64,000 nucleotides of DNA. Origin: Macrotis lagotis (taxonomy: Eukaryota > Chordata > Mammalia > Peramelemorphia > Peramelidae). Under the pieces are notes generated by a model. It was not told the DNA's origin, ran no database searches, and saw only the letters and a list, made by a program, of their open reading frames with translations. The translations under genes and the position numbers were made by a program. Below, piece after piece: positions 39,191 through 51,463 of the stretch. Location of the stretch: the NCBI RefSeq assembly GCF_037893015.1, contig NC_133661.1, positions 185,258,306-185,322,305 of the forward strand. Direction: 5' to 3'. Within the stretch, counting starts at the first letter, position 1; every line of letters starts with the position of its first letter.

Positions 39191-39303
39191 TCATAAATGA
39201 ATATCTTCACTCATCTCGTGGTAAATGGCCTGAAGTGCATCAGTTGCTTGAAGGGATACTTTCAGTTTTCCAATAGTGGCTGCTTTGTCCTGAGGATTGA
39301 TGA
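39191..39303 (-). CDS. RPGRIP1: RPGRIP1 terminal coding exon
   Basis: 113 bases from acceptor TTAAATAG to TGA. Encodes [19 protein letters not shown] and ends [10 protein letters not shown], matching the human end (which finishes E-M-T-E-D-L-F-S). Confidence 0.93.
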
Positions 39304-42300
39304 CTATTTAAAAAAATAAGACATGAGACAATAGAATTAAGATTTGCTTCATCCTGCCTTGGGAGCTAAGAGCTAAATTTTACTAAGTCATCTGAAAGGG
39401 TGGGGGGCCTGGATATAGAATTTCTTTAGTGGCGCCAGATATTCCCCATTTGACTACTATTTTTCTGTACATTGTACTCTCAAACCAGAGCAGCAAAAGG
39501 TTAAGTGACTTAGTGGTTCACACAGCTGCTAAATATGAGGTTTGGATCCTCTATCTCGACTCAAATCCAGTCCTCATTTTCACTCCATGGTCCCTTGAAA
39601 TACAAAACCATTTAAGTTCTTCGCTGTCTCTCTTATGAAGGAATAAATGAAGCCAGTGTTTTTAGGACCTTTTTTCCTAAAATAGATTTTTGGGGGGGGG
39701 GGTTTGCAAGGCAGTGGGGTTAAGTGACTTGCCCAAGGCCACACAGCTAGGTAATTACTGTGTCTGAGGCCATATTTGAACTCAGGTACCCCTGACTCCA
39801 GGGCTGATGCTCTATCCACTGTGCCACCTAGCTGCTGCTTAAAATAGATTTCTTTAGAAACTTTATCATAATCAAGGAAGAGGCAGAAAATCAGTGCTGA
39901 GGATTCATGCCCATAAAAATTTTGCGGAATGCAACCAAATCCAGGAAAAGTCTTGTTTATGAAAGGGAAGTTTGGTTCTTTAAAATTGCCAGTTAAAGAG
40001 TTCAGAGATAATATAACAATCCTCTGCTGTGTAGGGTAGTCATAGGCCAACTTTAGGGTTAGCTGCAATTAAATGACAATATGACAATACATAAAAGATT
40101 CAAGTTTAGTAGCATTCCACCAACTTTGCACTTATCATTGTAAAGAAAAAGTGAAAGTTCATTCATGAGATGCCTTGTAAGAGTACTCACTGTCTATCTC
40201 TTGTTCTAAAATGTCTCTTCCTGTATGTAGGATCTGCCAGAGTTCCAAGTAAGCATAGCCCACTTCTTGACATTCATTCTTTTGCTCTTCAGGATCACTC
40301 ACCACTATAAACTTAAATCTAAAGAAGAAAATTATTTCCCTTTGACAGGATTCATTTTTAATAGGCTTTGCTTTTTTTAATCTCATCACATATCTTATGT
40401 ATTTTTTTCTCACACCCCCCAGTTAACAGAGGAAATATGACATGATGACATTGTCTCTTCAGGAACATTTTAAGAATAAGGATTAGCAGAGTCGTTGCTT
40501 TTTAAAATTGTCTTTCAGGATCAGAAAACCCCACAAAATACTATCTTGAGAGGAGGGTTCAAAGACCATGAAATGGACAGAAATCCACATCAGATTTGAG
40601 ACCCTGTAAATAATCTTAACATTGCTCAGTCAAATTTTTTAAATGTTATTTTACATTAATAGTAAAGATAATTTTCAGCATTGATTTTTAAGTTCCAACT
40701 TTTTCTTTCAACCCCCTCCCCAAAATGTATAAACTATATTTCTGTATTAAATGATTTTATACAAATTCATTCATCACAGAATCAAACCCAAATAATTTCA
40801 AAAATCTTAAAATCAACCCCCTCCCCAAAATGTATAAACTATATTTCTGTATTAAATGATTTTATACAAATTCATTCATCACAGAATCAAACCCAAATAA
40901 TTTCAAAAATCTTAAAATTAAGACTAAACTTTTGAGTGACAGAACCCACAGAAAGGTCCAGTAAGGCAATTCTCCAGCCCAAGGTTAACCTGGAAAATAG
41001 TGGAAAAACTTCCACAGGGTTAGAGGGGTAGCCCGCCAGAGTGAAGGAACTTCAGCCTCCCAGGAACAGCTCCAGGGCACCTGGGAGCCATACCTTCCAG
41101 TAACAGAAGCAGTTTCCTGACCTGCACCCCAGGGGGCACCAAGCACATCTTATAAGATCAACAGGGAGACCTCTGCCAGAATGATTACGAAGCCCAGGCC
41201 TTCAGTGCAGTTGTGACACTTAGTGCAGCCACAGCGGCCCAGATCCAGGAAACAGAAGCAGGCCTGCAGAGTCGCCCAGCAGGAGCCTCCAGGCAGCTGC
41301 ACCCTGAATGCTCAGCCCACTGAACGTAAGGGAGTGGAGGGAGACTTCCAAGGTCTGTCCTCTGTCTCTGGAACAGTCCTCTGGGGCTCTGACCACATTC
41401 AGATCCTGATCGCCGTCTAGGCCCCGCATAGCGCAGGGAGCCTCACACACAGGTCCTTGAGGGAGTGTCCCAATAAAAGTCAAAAGCTTAGGAAGCACCC
41501 CAAAACAGGCACAGGCTGGGGAAATGAATAAAAAAAAAGAACAGGACTATTGACAATTACTTTGTCTATGATCCATCCCATGGGAGGATCAAAATAATCT
41601 GATGAGAAAGTCCAAGCTTCTGCATTTAAAGACTCCAAGAAGTTAAATTGGACTCAGGCTATGACAGAGCTCAAAAAAGATTTTGAAAATCAAGGGAGAT
41701 AGAAGAAAAATTGGAAAGAGATAAGAGAGATGCAGGAAAAACATGATAGAAGAAAAATTGGGAAGAGATGAGAGATATGCAGGAAAAACATGAAAAAATC
41801 AGCAGCTTAGTCAAGGAGATGGAAAAAAATGCTGAAGAAAATAACATTAAGGTGCGGCTAGGTGGTGCAGTGGATAAAGCACTGGCCCTGGAGTCAGGAG
41901 TACGTGGGTTCAAACCCGGTCTCAGACACTTATTACCTAGCTGTGTGGCCTTGGGCAAGCCACTTTAACCCCATTTGCCTTGCAAAAACCTAAAAAAATT
42001 AAATGTTAAAAACTAGCTTAGGTCGAATGGATAAAACAGTTCAAAAAGTTAGTGAGAAGAATGCTTTAAAAAACAGAATTGGCCAGATGGAGAGGGAGAT
42101 AAGAAAGATCTCTGAGGAAAACATATCCTTCAGATGTAGAATGGAACTAAAGGAAGCCGATGACTTTGTGAGAAATCAAGACCATAGATCAACACAGAAG
42201 AATGAAAAATTAGAAGAAAATGTGAAACATTTCATTGAAAAAATGACTGATCTGGAAAATAGATTCATTGGGATACCTGAAAGTCATGATCAGGAAGAGC

Positions 42301-45300
42301 CTTGACTTCATTTTTAAAGAATTCCTACAGGAAAAATAGAAATGGAGAGAATCCACCAATCCCCCTGAGAAAGATCCCAAAAAACCAACCCCTAGGAATA
42401 TTATAACCAAGTTCCAGAACTCCCAAGTCAAAGAGAAAATATTACAAGCAGCCAGGAGGACACAATTCAAATATTGTGGAGCTGCAGTCAGAATCACACA
42501 GGACTTAGCAACTACATTAAAGGGCTTGTAGGGCTTAGAATATAATATTGTGGAAGGTAAAGAATTGGAATGCAACCCAGAATCAACTACCCAGCAAAAC
42601 TGAGAACATCCTCTTCCAGGGGAGGAAAGATGGACTGGACTTCCAATGAAAAAGGGGAATTTCAAATGTTCCTGTTGTAATAGCCAGAACTGAACAGAAA
42701 GTTTGACCTTCAAGTACAGGAACAAGGTAAAGCATATAGTAGAGGAGAAGGGTAAAATATGAGGGGTTTAATGATGATGAACTTTCATGTATTCCTACAT
42801 GGAAAAATTATACTGGTAATACTCACGAACCTTATTTAATAGAGCAGATAGGAGCTTTTACAGATGAAGCATGGGAGAGCTGAATTTGAAGATATGTTGT
42901 AAAAATGGAGTGAATGGCTAAAAGGGAAATGTACTGGAGAAAGAGGTGGAATAGGCTAAGATGTTTCATATAAGTTTTTTTTGCTATGATATGGAAGGGG
43001 GGAAGGCGAGGGAATGAGAGAACCTTCATTCTCATCAGAAATGGCTCAGAGAGCAAACAACATACATACTCAATAGGGTACAAACATCTAGAGACATGGG
43101 AATGGAGGAGGGGGGGTGTGGGTGATAGAGGAGAGAGTAGAGCATAGGAGAGAATAGTCATATAACACATTTTCTTTTTTCACTTTTTTGCAAGGTGCTG
43201 GCCTGTCTGGGACCACAGGGCCACGTGGTTGCTGGATCTTGGGTCATATGTGGACTTGGGGCCTCTTGTACCACTCAATTACCCTACAGCACATTTTAGA
43301 AGAGGGGCAGAGTGAAAGGAAAGAGAAAATTAATAGATGGGGGTGGCTAGGTGCCACAGTGGATAGAACACTGGCTCTGGAGTCAGGATCACCTGAGTTC
43401 AAATCTGGCCTTGGACACAATAATTACCTAGTTATGTGGCCTTGAGCAAGCCATTTAAACCCATTGCCTCACAAAAATATATATATGGGAGTGGGGAGGA
43501 ATGGATGGAGGGAATTACAATCAGCAACAGCTACTATGGAAAAATATAGAAGTAACTTCTGTGATGAACTTAAGATAAGGAATGTGATCCACCCAAGACA
43601 GCTGATGGTATTAGAAACAGACTCAAACACATTTTTTTCTCTTTTGCTTTATTTCGCATGAGGTTTTATATTTTTGTGGGGGAGGTGGTAATGTTTATTC
43701 TTAAGAATATTTTAGCAATGTGTAAATAAAATAATAAAGAAAAAATAAACTCAAATGAGCTTGTAAGGGGAAAAACTAGGCTGATAATAGCCCATAGCTA
43801 AATTTATTTTTTCTGGATCTTGAAAAGGTTTCTAGCACTATTACCAGCTTCCAAGTGGGGCAGCCCTAGTCACTTGAAGCTCAGGTTTCCTCACCTTCAG
43901 TTTTAAATGGATATGACTAGTGCCAGCATTTTTGAGGAAGTACAGACTAAAGCATCTCATATTAACAGTGGTCAAAGCAAAAATCAAAAGGGCTGGCTGC
44001 ACCTATTCCAAAGTAAGAGATCTCTGAAGATGTGGATGTTAACCCCAATGATGCAAAATACAACCTGGAAATATCCATCAATCCTGGTGATTCTTCAGAA
44101 AATATGCTGACATGCTTTCCTCCAGGCATTTTAACATGGCTGCACTGAGCTTACCATTATCCTTTTCTCTCTGAAATGACCCACTTCTTTCTCCAATCAT
44201 ACTTTATTAGAGGAGCTCTTTTAAAATTCTCACAAACCTTTAGCACTATTCAGTAGCCTAATTTGACCCAATCATGCTTTTGTCCATTCCCTCTTGGAAA
44301 AATGAAAGAAAAGTTCCCTGTGGTGGTAAGGTTCTTCAGTTGCTCCTGTTTGAAGATGACATTGTGATTAATACAAGAAGCCCTAAATTACCACAGGGCC
44401 AAGGATACTTAAATATTTCTAATTTTTATTCTTGAGATCATTGTTTTCTGTGATTAATAGCTATTTAATATCAATAGAAGAATATTGGTATTTGGTATTT
44501 TTGACCCTTTTGGACAGAACAGTCCACTGAGCCAAGTCTTGAATCCACAGTGACTCCCAGATTCCCTTCCCCAATTAAAAAATTTATCTTTTGTCTCAAG
44601 GACCAGTCTAGGACTGTGGAAAGCAATGCAGTTTCTCAAATGAAAAATAGTCTATTCTTGCCTTCAATGAACTGGGATTTCTTGTCCATCTATAACTTGA
44701 ACAAGATGCAATAATAGAATCATTCAATGAGGTGTTCCAAAGGAATGTCACAGACTAGATAGTAGGCATGCTTAATTTTTTTCCTGGACAGAGTGTTATG
44801 TTTATCTTTTTTGAAGTAACAAACATTAGAAAGACTAGAGGACCTCACCAGCTGTAATTTATCTTCCCTGGTAGTTATAAACACCTTTCACAAAAATCTA
44901 TCTCCCCATTTTACAACACTATTAATGCTGATTATAGGTGTTTTTCTCAAAGTCCTATATTGAAGAATACCTATCATTACTTTTAAGATAGCATATACAT
45001 GGAAAATCACTTATTGGAAGAGAGCATTTCTTTTGCACTAAATCTATTTTTATAAAAAATAAAACAGCATAATCTTGTATTCTCTACAACTTCCAGGTCG
45101 CTGTGACAATGAAGATATGTGTTGTCTTGCATAAAATCTTTGTGAAAATACCTGTTCCATTCTCTTTTCCATCAACGATATGTGCAAATGTATAGATCAT
45201 TTTATGAAATGATAAAACAAGCACATAGGTTAATATGACTTTCTCTCCACCTTTTTGGGAGATAGTACCACATTTCATTTTTTTCCATTTCAGCAGCTGC

Positions 45301-48300
45301 TCTAAATCACCTGCTTAATGGAAAATGTTCATATACGTGATCCATCACATTTAAGAAATATTTGTGGACTATATATGTTGAATAGATCAAACTGCCTTAG
45401 GGAGAAGGGATTTAGTTTCTTTTACAAAACCCTATCAATAGTCAAATACTGAGACAACAAAAATATAAGCACTGCCAATGGCTGGGACACATGAGGATGT
45501 GAACTATACTATCTAATTAAGTTTAGATGACAAAGCTGCCGCAACGAAGGTTTAATTTCTTGATATGAAGATTTCAAGAAGCATAAATCAAAAGGAAAAT
45601 AAAGAAATTTGAAAAGGGATACATCAGGTATATCCAGCAGTGTGAGAACCCTCTACAGCATAGCTCCATTGCCTATGAACAAATAGGAAGCACTTACTGT
45701 CTCTGCTCAGGATTTTTTTCTTGCAACATAGAAAAGAGAAATTTCCTTCGGTCTCTGTGTTCCATTGGGTTCAGGTCTATCACTGTATACAAAGAGAGAA
45801 ACATTGGTAATCTTTTCTCTCATTTTTACAAATAAATTGTAAATTGTAAATTTTGCTCATGGTCCCATAGCTCCTAAGTGCCTTAGAGTTAGTACCCAAT
45901 TCTGATAAAAAAAAAAAAAAACAGGGCTCTTTTTACCTCTTTTCTCACCTTACTTTCATGCCAGATGCATCTCCCAAACTGTCCAAAGTAAAGGTCTGAC
46001 CATAATGAAATCCTAGTACAGTCAGAAAATAACACTAGGAAGACTTAGAAAATATGGCCTGACAGATTTCAGTTTCTGCTCCTAGATATGATATAGATGC
46101 TCCTAAGCCTAGATATTCAGTTAAGTCATTGTAATCTGATCATCTAAGTCTAAGATCCTGTAAAGGACCAGAACAATTCCCTCCGGACAAGTTGGAGAAG
46201 GTTTTCAGTCAAAGCCTTTTGTCCTCATTGAATCCACAAGACCCCTGACAAACAGGGAATCTGAATAGTAGGAAGGTTGGGCTTTACCTTTCCTGAAATG
46301 AAAGTAGATGTCTTCCCCAGCCCTGGGTTTCCGAAGGGATACAGGTGTCTCTGTCTCTGACAAGGGCAGATCATGAAATTTGTACTCCACATACACCTGC
46401 TGAATGCTCTCATCAGACATAACTTCAGCCTTGGGGTCAAAGGCCAGAGACACAATTTCAATGCAGATCTTGTCTGAATTCTAAAAAGAAAAAGATCTCC
46501 ATTTCTCTTTTTTCTCCCAGCAATTTAGGTACTAGATGTTTGGTAGATAAGCAACACCCCCTATTAAACTCTGTAGCAGATGCATGATCTCACTTGCAGG
46601 TCACAAATGGCAAAATTATGGCCTGAGAAGTGCTGTATAAATACTCATTTGCTTAGTGGAAGATCCAAATACAAAACTCAGAAGTTTTTTGGTCCCAGTC
46701 CCACAAATTGCTTTCTTCACTAAGCATTTTCTTGCTATATGAGCACCCAAGAAGAGCTAGAAATACTTTCTGGTCAAGTAGAATTTTAAAATATTTTTCT
46801 AAATAATGACTTATTATTATAGAATCAAGGTTTAAATATTACAATTAAATTGAAATTTTATTCTCTCACACAGGCTACAAAAGTAAACTCCTCACTGGTA
46901 AATATACTTAGACCTACTTAAACTCACAATCCATCTTTTTTGTTACCTGTCACATGATAATGCAGTTTTGATTTTTCTGAGATCATGGTATTCCATGATT
47001 CACAAACATAACATCACTGTAAGCATTTTGTTTCTTAAAAGTATGGACAGGGAGCAGCTAGGTGGTGTAGTGGATAAAGCACCTGCCTTGGAGTCAGGAG
47101 TACCTGGGTTCAAATCCGGTCTCAGACACTTAATAATTACCTAGCTGTGTGGCCTTGGGCAAGCCACTTAACCCCATTTGCCTTGCAAAAAAAAAAAATA
47201 TATGGACAGGAAATAATGCCATGCCATTTTTTCCAAATGTGCAAAACAATTTTCTCCTGTTATATATTCTGGTCAGCTCAGTTTCTGTCCAAAATATACA
47301 TAGAGTTAGAACTAAAGGACTCACTCACTCACTCACTCATTCATCTGAATGTAAAATCTAGACAATCTATGTATTCATTTTATTCTTATATTCTGTACAG
47401 GCCTTTCTCTTTCAAATAACTAGCATCATTAATTGGGCTTTGTTAATATAATTCATACAACTGTTGCAGCAGCATCTGTATATAGAATTCAGAGAAAAAT
47501 GCAACTGATAATGGTTTGCTTCTTCTATTTATAATCTGCAAGATATCCTCTGACATTTCAGTGGATATATGTCTCTAAATTACAATTTGCTTATGTTATT
47601 TTTGTGGTTCAGTTTTTCAATCATATCCGATTGTCACTCAATCATTTGGGGTTTTCTTGGCAAAGTTACAGGAGTGTTTGTCATTACTGTCTCAAGATCA
47701 TTTTACATTTTGAGGAAATTGAGGCAAACAGTGTTAAGTGACTTGTCCAGGGTCACATTATGTATCTGAGGATGAATTTGAACTCAGGAAGATAAGTCTT
47801 ACTTTGACTTCAGACCCTGAACTCTTATCCATGCACCACCTCACTGCCTGGTAAGATACCTTTCTAAACCATTATCATCACACCCCTAGAAGTCTAGTGT
47901 CCTCTTGAGGCCAGATAATAATCCACAACCTCCTCTGTGATACCCTACTCAAGTGTGCATACTACTAAAGTATCTTATGAAAATTCTTATTCCCTTTAAG
48001 TATTAAAATAATCTGATTAAAGTAATAAACTAGGAGCGGCTAGATGATGCAGTGGATAGAGCACCAGCCCTGGAGTCAGGAGTACCTGAGTTTAAATCTG
48101 GTCTCAGACACTTAATAATTACCTAGCTAGTGGCCTTGGGCAAGCAAATTTATTTTAACTATCATCATTTCAATGTGTTTTTTAAATAAAGTTATTTCAT
48201 ACCCAGCACAAAAACTCAGCTGTTCAGTGTTCATAATTCCCATTCATATGGCAATTCTCTTTACCATTTTTGTTCCAGCTTTTTGTACCAGTTTTTCAAT

Positions 48301-51300
48301 TTCTTGTTTGTGTGTGTTGGATTCTCACTGTGGGGGGAATATCCCAAGTGCTTTAAAGAGACAATCTAGAAACATACTGTTTGGTACTGAGTAGAGGAGC
48401 CATCCTTAGGTGAAGAGTTCATTTAATACAATAATCAGTTTGTTACACTAATACACTAAATCTCCAATATAGTATAATTCCATTTTGACTAAGTAATGTT
48501 GATATTCCACCAATATAGAACTGAACTAGGTGCCTACAAGGGGCCCTAGATCCTGTGACTTTATAATTTTAAGTATGAGAACTAAACCACCTGTGATTTC
48601 ATTAGTATGAGGAAACTCAGGCTGGGAAAACTCCCTCTAACACAAGTCACTACCTTGTCTTCTTGTTGCTGAGAACACTGATAAGTGAAATGACTTACCC
48701 AGGTTCATATAAGTCAGGATAAGTCTGAAGAGGGGTTTGAACTTAGGTCTTCCTGGGTTTGAGGCCAGCTCTCTATCCACTACACCACATTGTCTCATCT
48801 TTACTTGACCAAATAAGAAGTAGAGCTTGCATCTGCTTTTTATTCCTTCACTTAAATATTATTTATTCTCAGAGTTTACAGTCTTATCACACTCTTATTG
48901 GTCATCTCCAGATTGACTTACTGTCTTAGGTCCTTTCTGAGACAGGGGTGTTACTATGACATCATCACTGTCTGTTGTCGGTGTTTCACTGACTTCTTCA
49001 CCTTTTTCAAAAGGTTGATTAGCTGCTGTAGAAAAGACTGTAGTTATATCTCCATGTCAGATAATACACCCTTCCCAACAAGAGGTCCAGTACTCCATCC
49101 CATTGTTTGGTTTTCAGTAACAAGGTCATGAAATCCAGAAATGAACTGTATTTTTTGCAGAGATAAAGCAAGGCCTCTTTTCACAAAGTTTCACTTATTC
49201 TGAAATTTTTCTAGCTATCAAACAGGAGGGGAAAATCCTTCAATAACAGTTATAGAACAAAAATAGTTAGAAGTAGTATGGAAGAATTAGAACCTGCAAA
49301 CATATAGGCAACTGCCTGGACTCAAGGTCACTTTTTAAAATAAATAAATATTTTTCATGCCAGGAGAATATTCTGTGTCACACAGGCATTTGCTTTATGA
49401 TAAATCAAGTTGCTTATGATGTAGCAAATCCTCTAGTCAATAGTTACACATACCCAGGTATACTAAAATCCTGCCAAGGCTTTTAAAATGCCTTGTTCCA
49501 AAGACATTCTCCAATTGACAAATGGTCAAAGTATATGCAGAAGCAATTTACAGATGAGGAAATCAAAGTGATCCATAGTCATATGAAAAACTGCTTTAAA
49601 TCATTATTGATTAGAGAAATGCAAATTAAAGCATCTCTGAGGTACCACCTCACACCTCTCAGACTGGCCAATATGACCAGAAAGGATAACAATCATTGTT
49701 GGAAGGGATGTGGGAAATCTGAGACACTATTACATTGTTGGTGGAGCTGTGAACTCGAGTATCCAGCCTTTCTGGAAAGCAATTTGGAATTATGCCCAAA
49801 GGGCAACAAAAATGTGCATACCCTTTGATCCAGCAATACCACTACTGGATCTATACCCTAAAGAGATCGTGAAAAAAGGTAAAAATCCCAGATGTACAAA
49901 AATATTCATAGCAACCTTGTTTGCGGTGGCAAAGAATTAGAAGTCAAGTAATTGACCATCAATTGGGGAATGGCTAAACAAATCGTGGTATATGTATGTT
50001 ATGGAACACTATTGTTCTATTAGAAACCAGAAGGGATGGGATTTCAGAGAAGCCTGGAAAGACTTGCATGAAATGATGATCAGCGAAATGAGCAGAACTA
50101 GAAGAACATTGTACACCCTAACAGCAATATGGGGGGAGGGGATGATCAACCTTAATAGACTTGCTCATTCCAACAATGCAATAATCAGGGACAATTTTTA
50201 GAGTACCTGCGATGGAGAATACCATCTGTATACAGAAAAAGAATTGTAAAGTTTAAACAAAGACCAGATTATTACCTTTAATTTTTTAAAAAAGTTATCT
50301 TCTTTTGTAATTTTGCTATGTATTTTATTTTTTCCTTAAGGATATGATTTCTCTCTCAACACATTCAATTTTCCATGTAGTATGGAAACAATGTAAAGAC
50401 TATCAGACTGCCTTCTGTGGGGGGTGGAAGGGAAGGAATGAGATTGGATGAAAATTGTAAAATTTAAAAAACAATTTAAAAATGTCTTGTTCCAGATATT
50501 GCCCAGATGTATGAGAGTTCCAGAGATAAGAAGGGCTCAAATAAAATAGGTTCCTAAAACTAGAGGGATTTAAACAAGGTACATTCTTTTCTTCTATGGC
50601 ATCTTCCACAATGATCATTAGAGACCTTTCTTAACTAAAAACAACTATATTATGTTAAATAGAAATTGCTTCTTTTCTTAACACCATATTTCATTCCAAT
50701 AATATCTTGCTGACAATAATGTTAACATAGGATCATAGAACTGAAAGGGACCACAAAGATTATCTCATTCAACTCCCTCTGCAAACTGAGACTCAGATCA
50801 GTTAAGAGACTTGTCCAATGCAACTCAGGCAGGAAAAATCCCAGAGAGCTAGGATTTGAAACCAGGTTCTCTAACTCGAGTCAATACTTCTCATGTGCTG
50901 GAAAGCCTCTACTCAACTATTCTCATATTTCTATAGTGCTTTAGGATTTACAAAGACCCTTCTCACAACAGACAACTATCTGAGGTAGAAAAAATATTAT
51001 CCCTATATTGTTGCTCAGAAAACAGATAAGGTGACTTGCTCATACCCACATGGCAAGTATCAGAACTGGGACTATCAACTCCTTCAGGAGAAACTTTCAC
51101 TTTGTCTTATTTCCAATACTTAGCAAGTTTGTTGATTTTGTCTTAAGACTAGTACTTCTTTCAGAACCAATTGACTCCAGATTTTTGCCTTTCCCCAATG
51201 TATCTAGTGTGCCGATATAAAGAGAAGTGCAATTGTTGAACATCTGAGGCTCAGGAGAGTTATTGAAGAGATGATATGTAAATAGTACTGCTTTGGTTCA

Positions 51301-51429
51301 CCTAATTAATTCAACAAACATGGATTTGGTGCCTATGAATAGGATTTTATTCTCTGCACATCAGATATAAAGCCAAAGTGAAACAATCCTAATCCACAAG
51401 AGGCTTATTATATTCTTTACACATTTTAC

Positions 51430-51463
<34 letters not shown>

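Larger units (their letters stand above)
40920..43760 (+). mobile_element. L1 ORF1-only element (HAL1-like), degenerate
   Basis: A GC-richer 5' region (40935-41520) precedes a coiled-coil ORF1-like region (about 41640-42760). Stretches such as [10 protein letters not shown] and [12 protein letters not shown] are followed by [16 protein letters not shown], resembling the L1 ORF1p C-terminal domain. An AT-rich 3' region with a short A-rich tail follows. No reverse-transcriptase ORF is present between ORF1 and the tail, hence HAL1-like. Frame breaks are numerous, there is a 47-base internal duplication (41698/41745), and two SINEs sit inside. Exact ends are uncertain. Confidence 0.55.
40319..45697 (-). 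other. RPGRIP1 intron (5.4 kb) carrying a tandem duplication and an L1 ORF1-type element
   Basis: Holds a 105-base tandem duplication (40708-40917), the HAL1-like element (about 40920-43760) with two SINEs, and 43760-45697 in which I recognise nothing. Confidence 0.65.
46481..48921 (-). other. RPGRIP1 intron (2.4 kb), SINE-rich
   Basis: Contains SINEs at 47050-47200 and 48032-48147, an RTE-tailed SINE at 47603-47852 and a MIR-like SINE at 48640-48800. Otherwise AT-rich and unrecognised. Confidence 0.7.

Noticed and set aside
49493-49940. Open frames with conserved-looking Trp/Cys motifs inside the RPGRIP1 intron
   Set aside because: These are the degenerate end of L1 ORF2 in a 5'-truncated insertion with target duplications, not a host gene.
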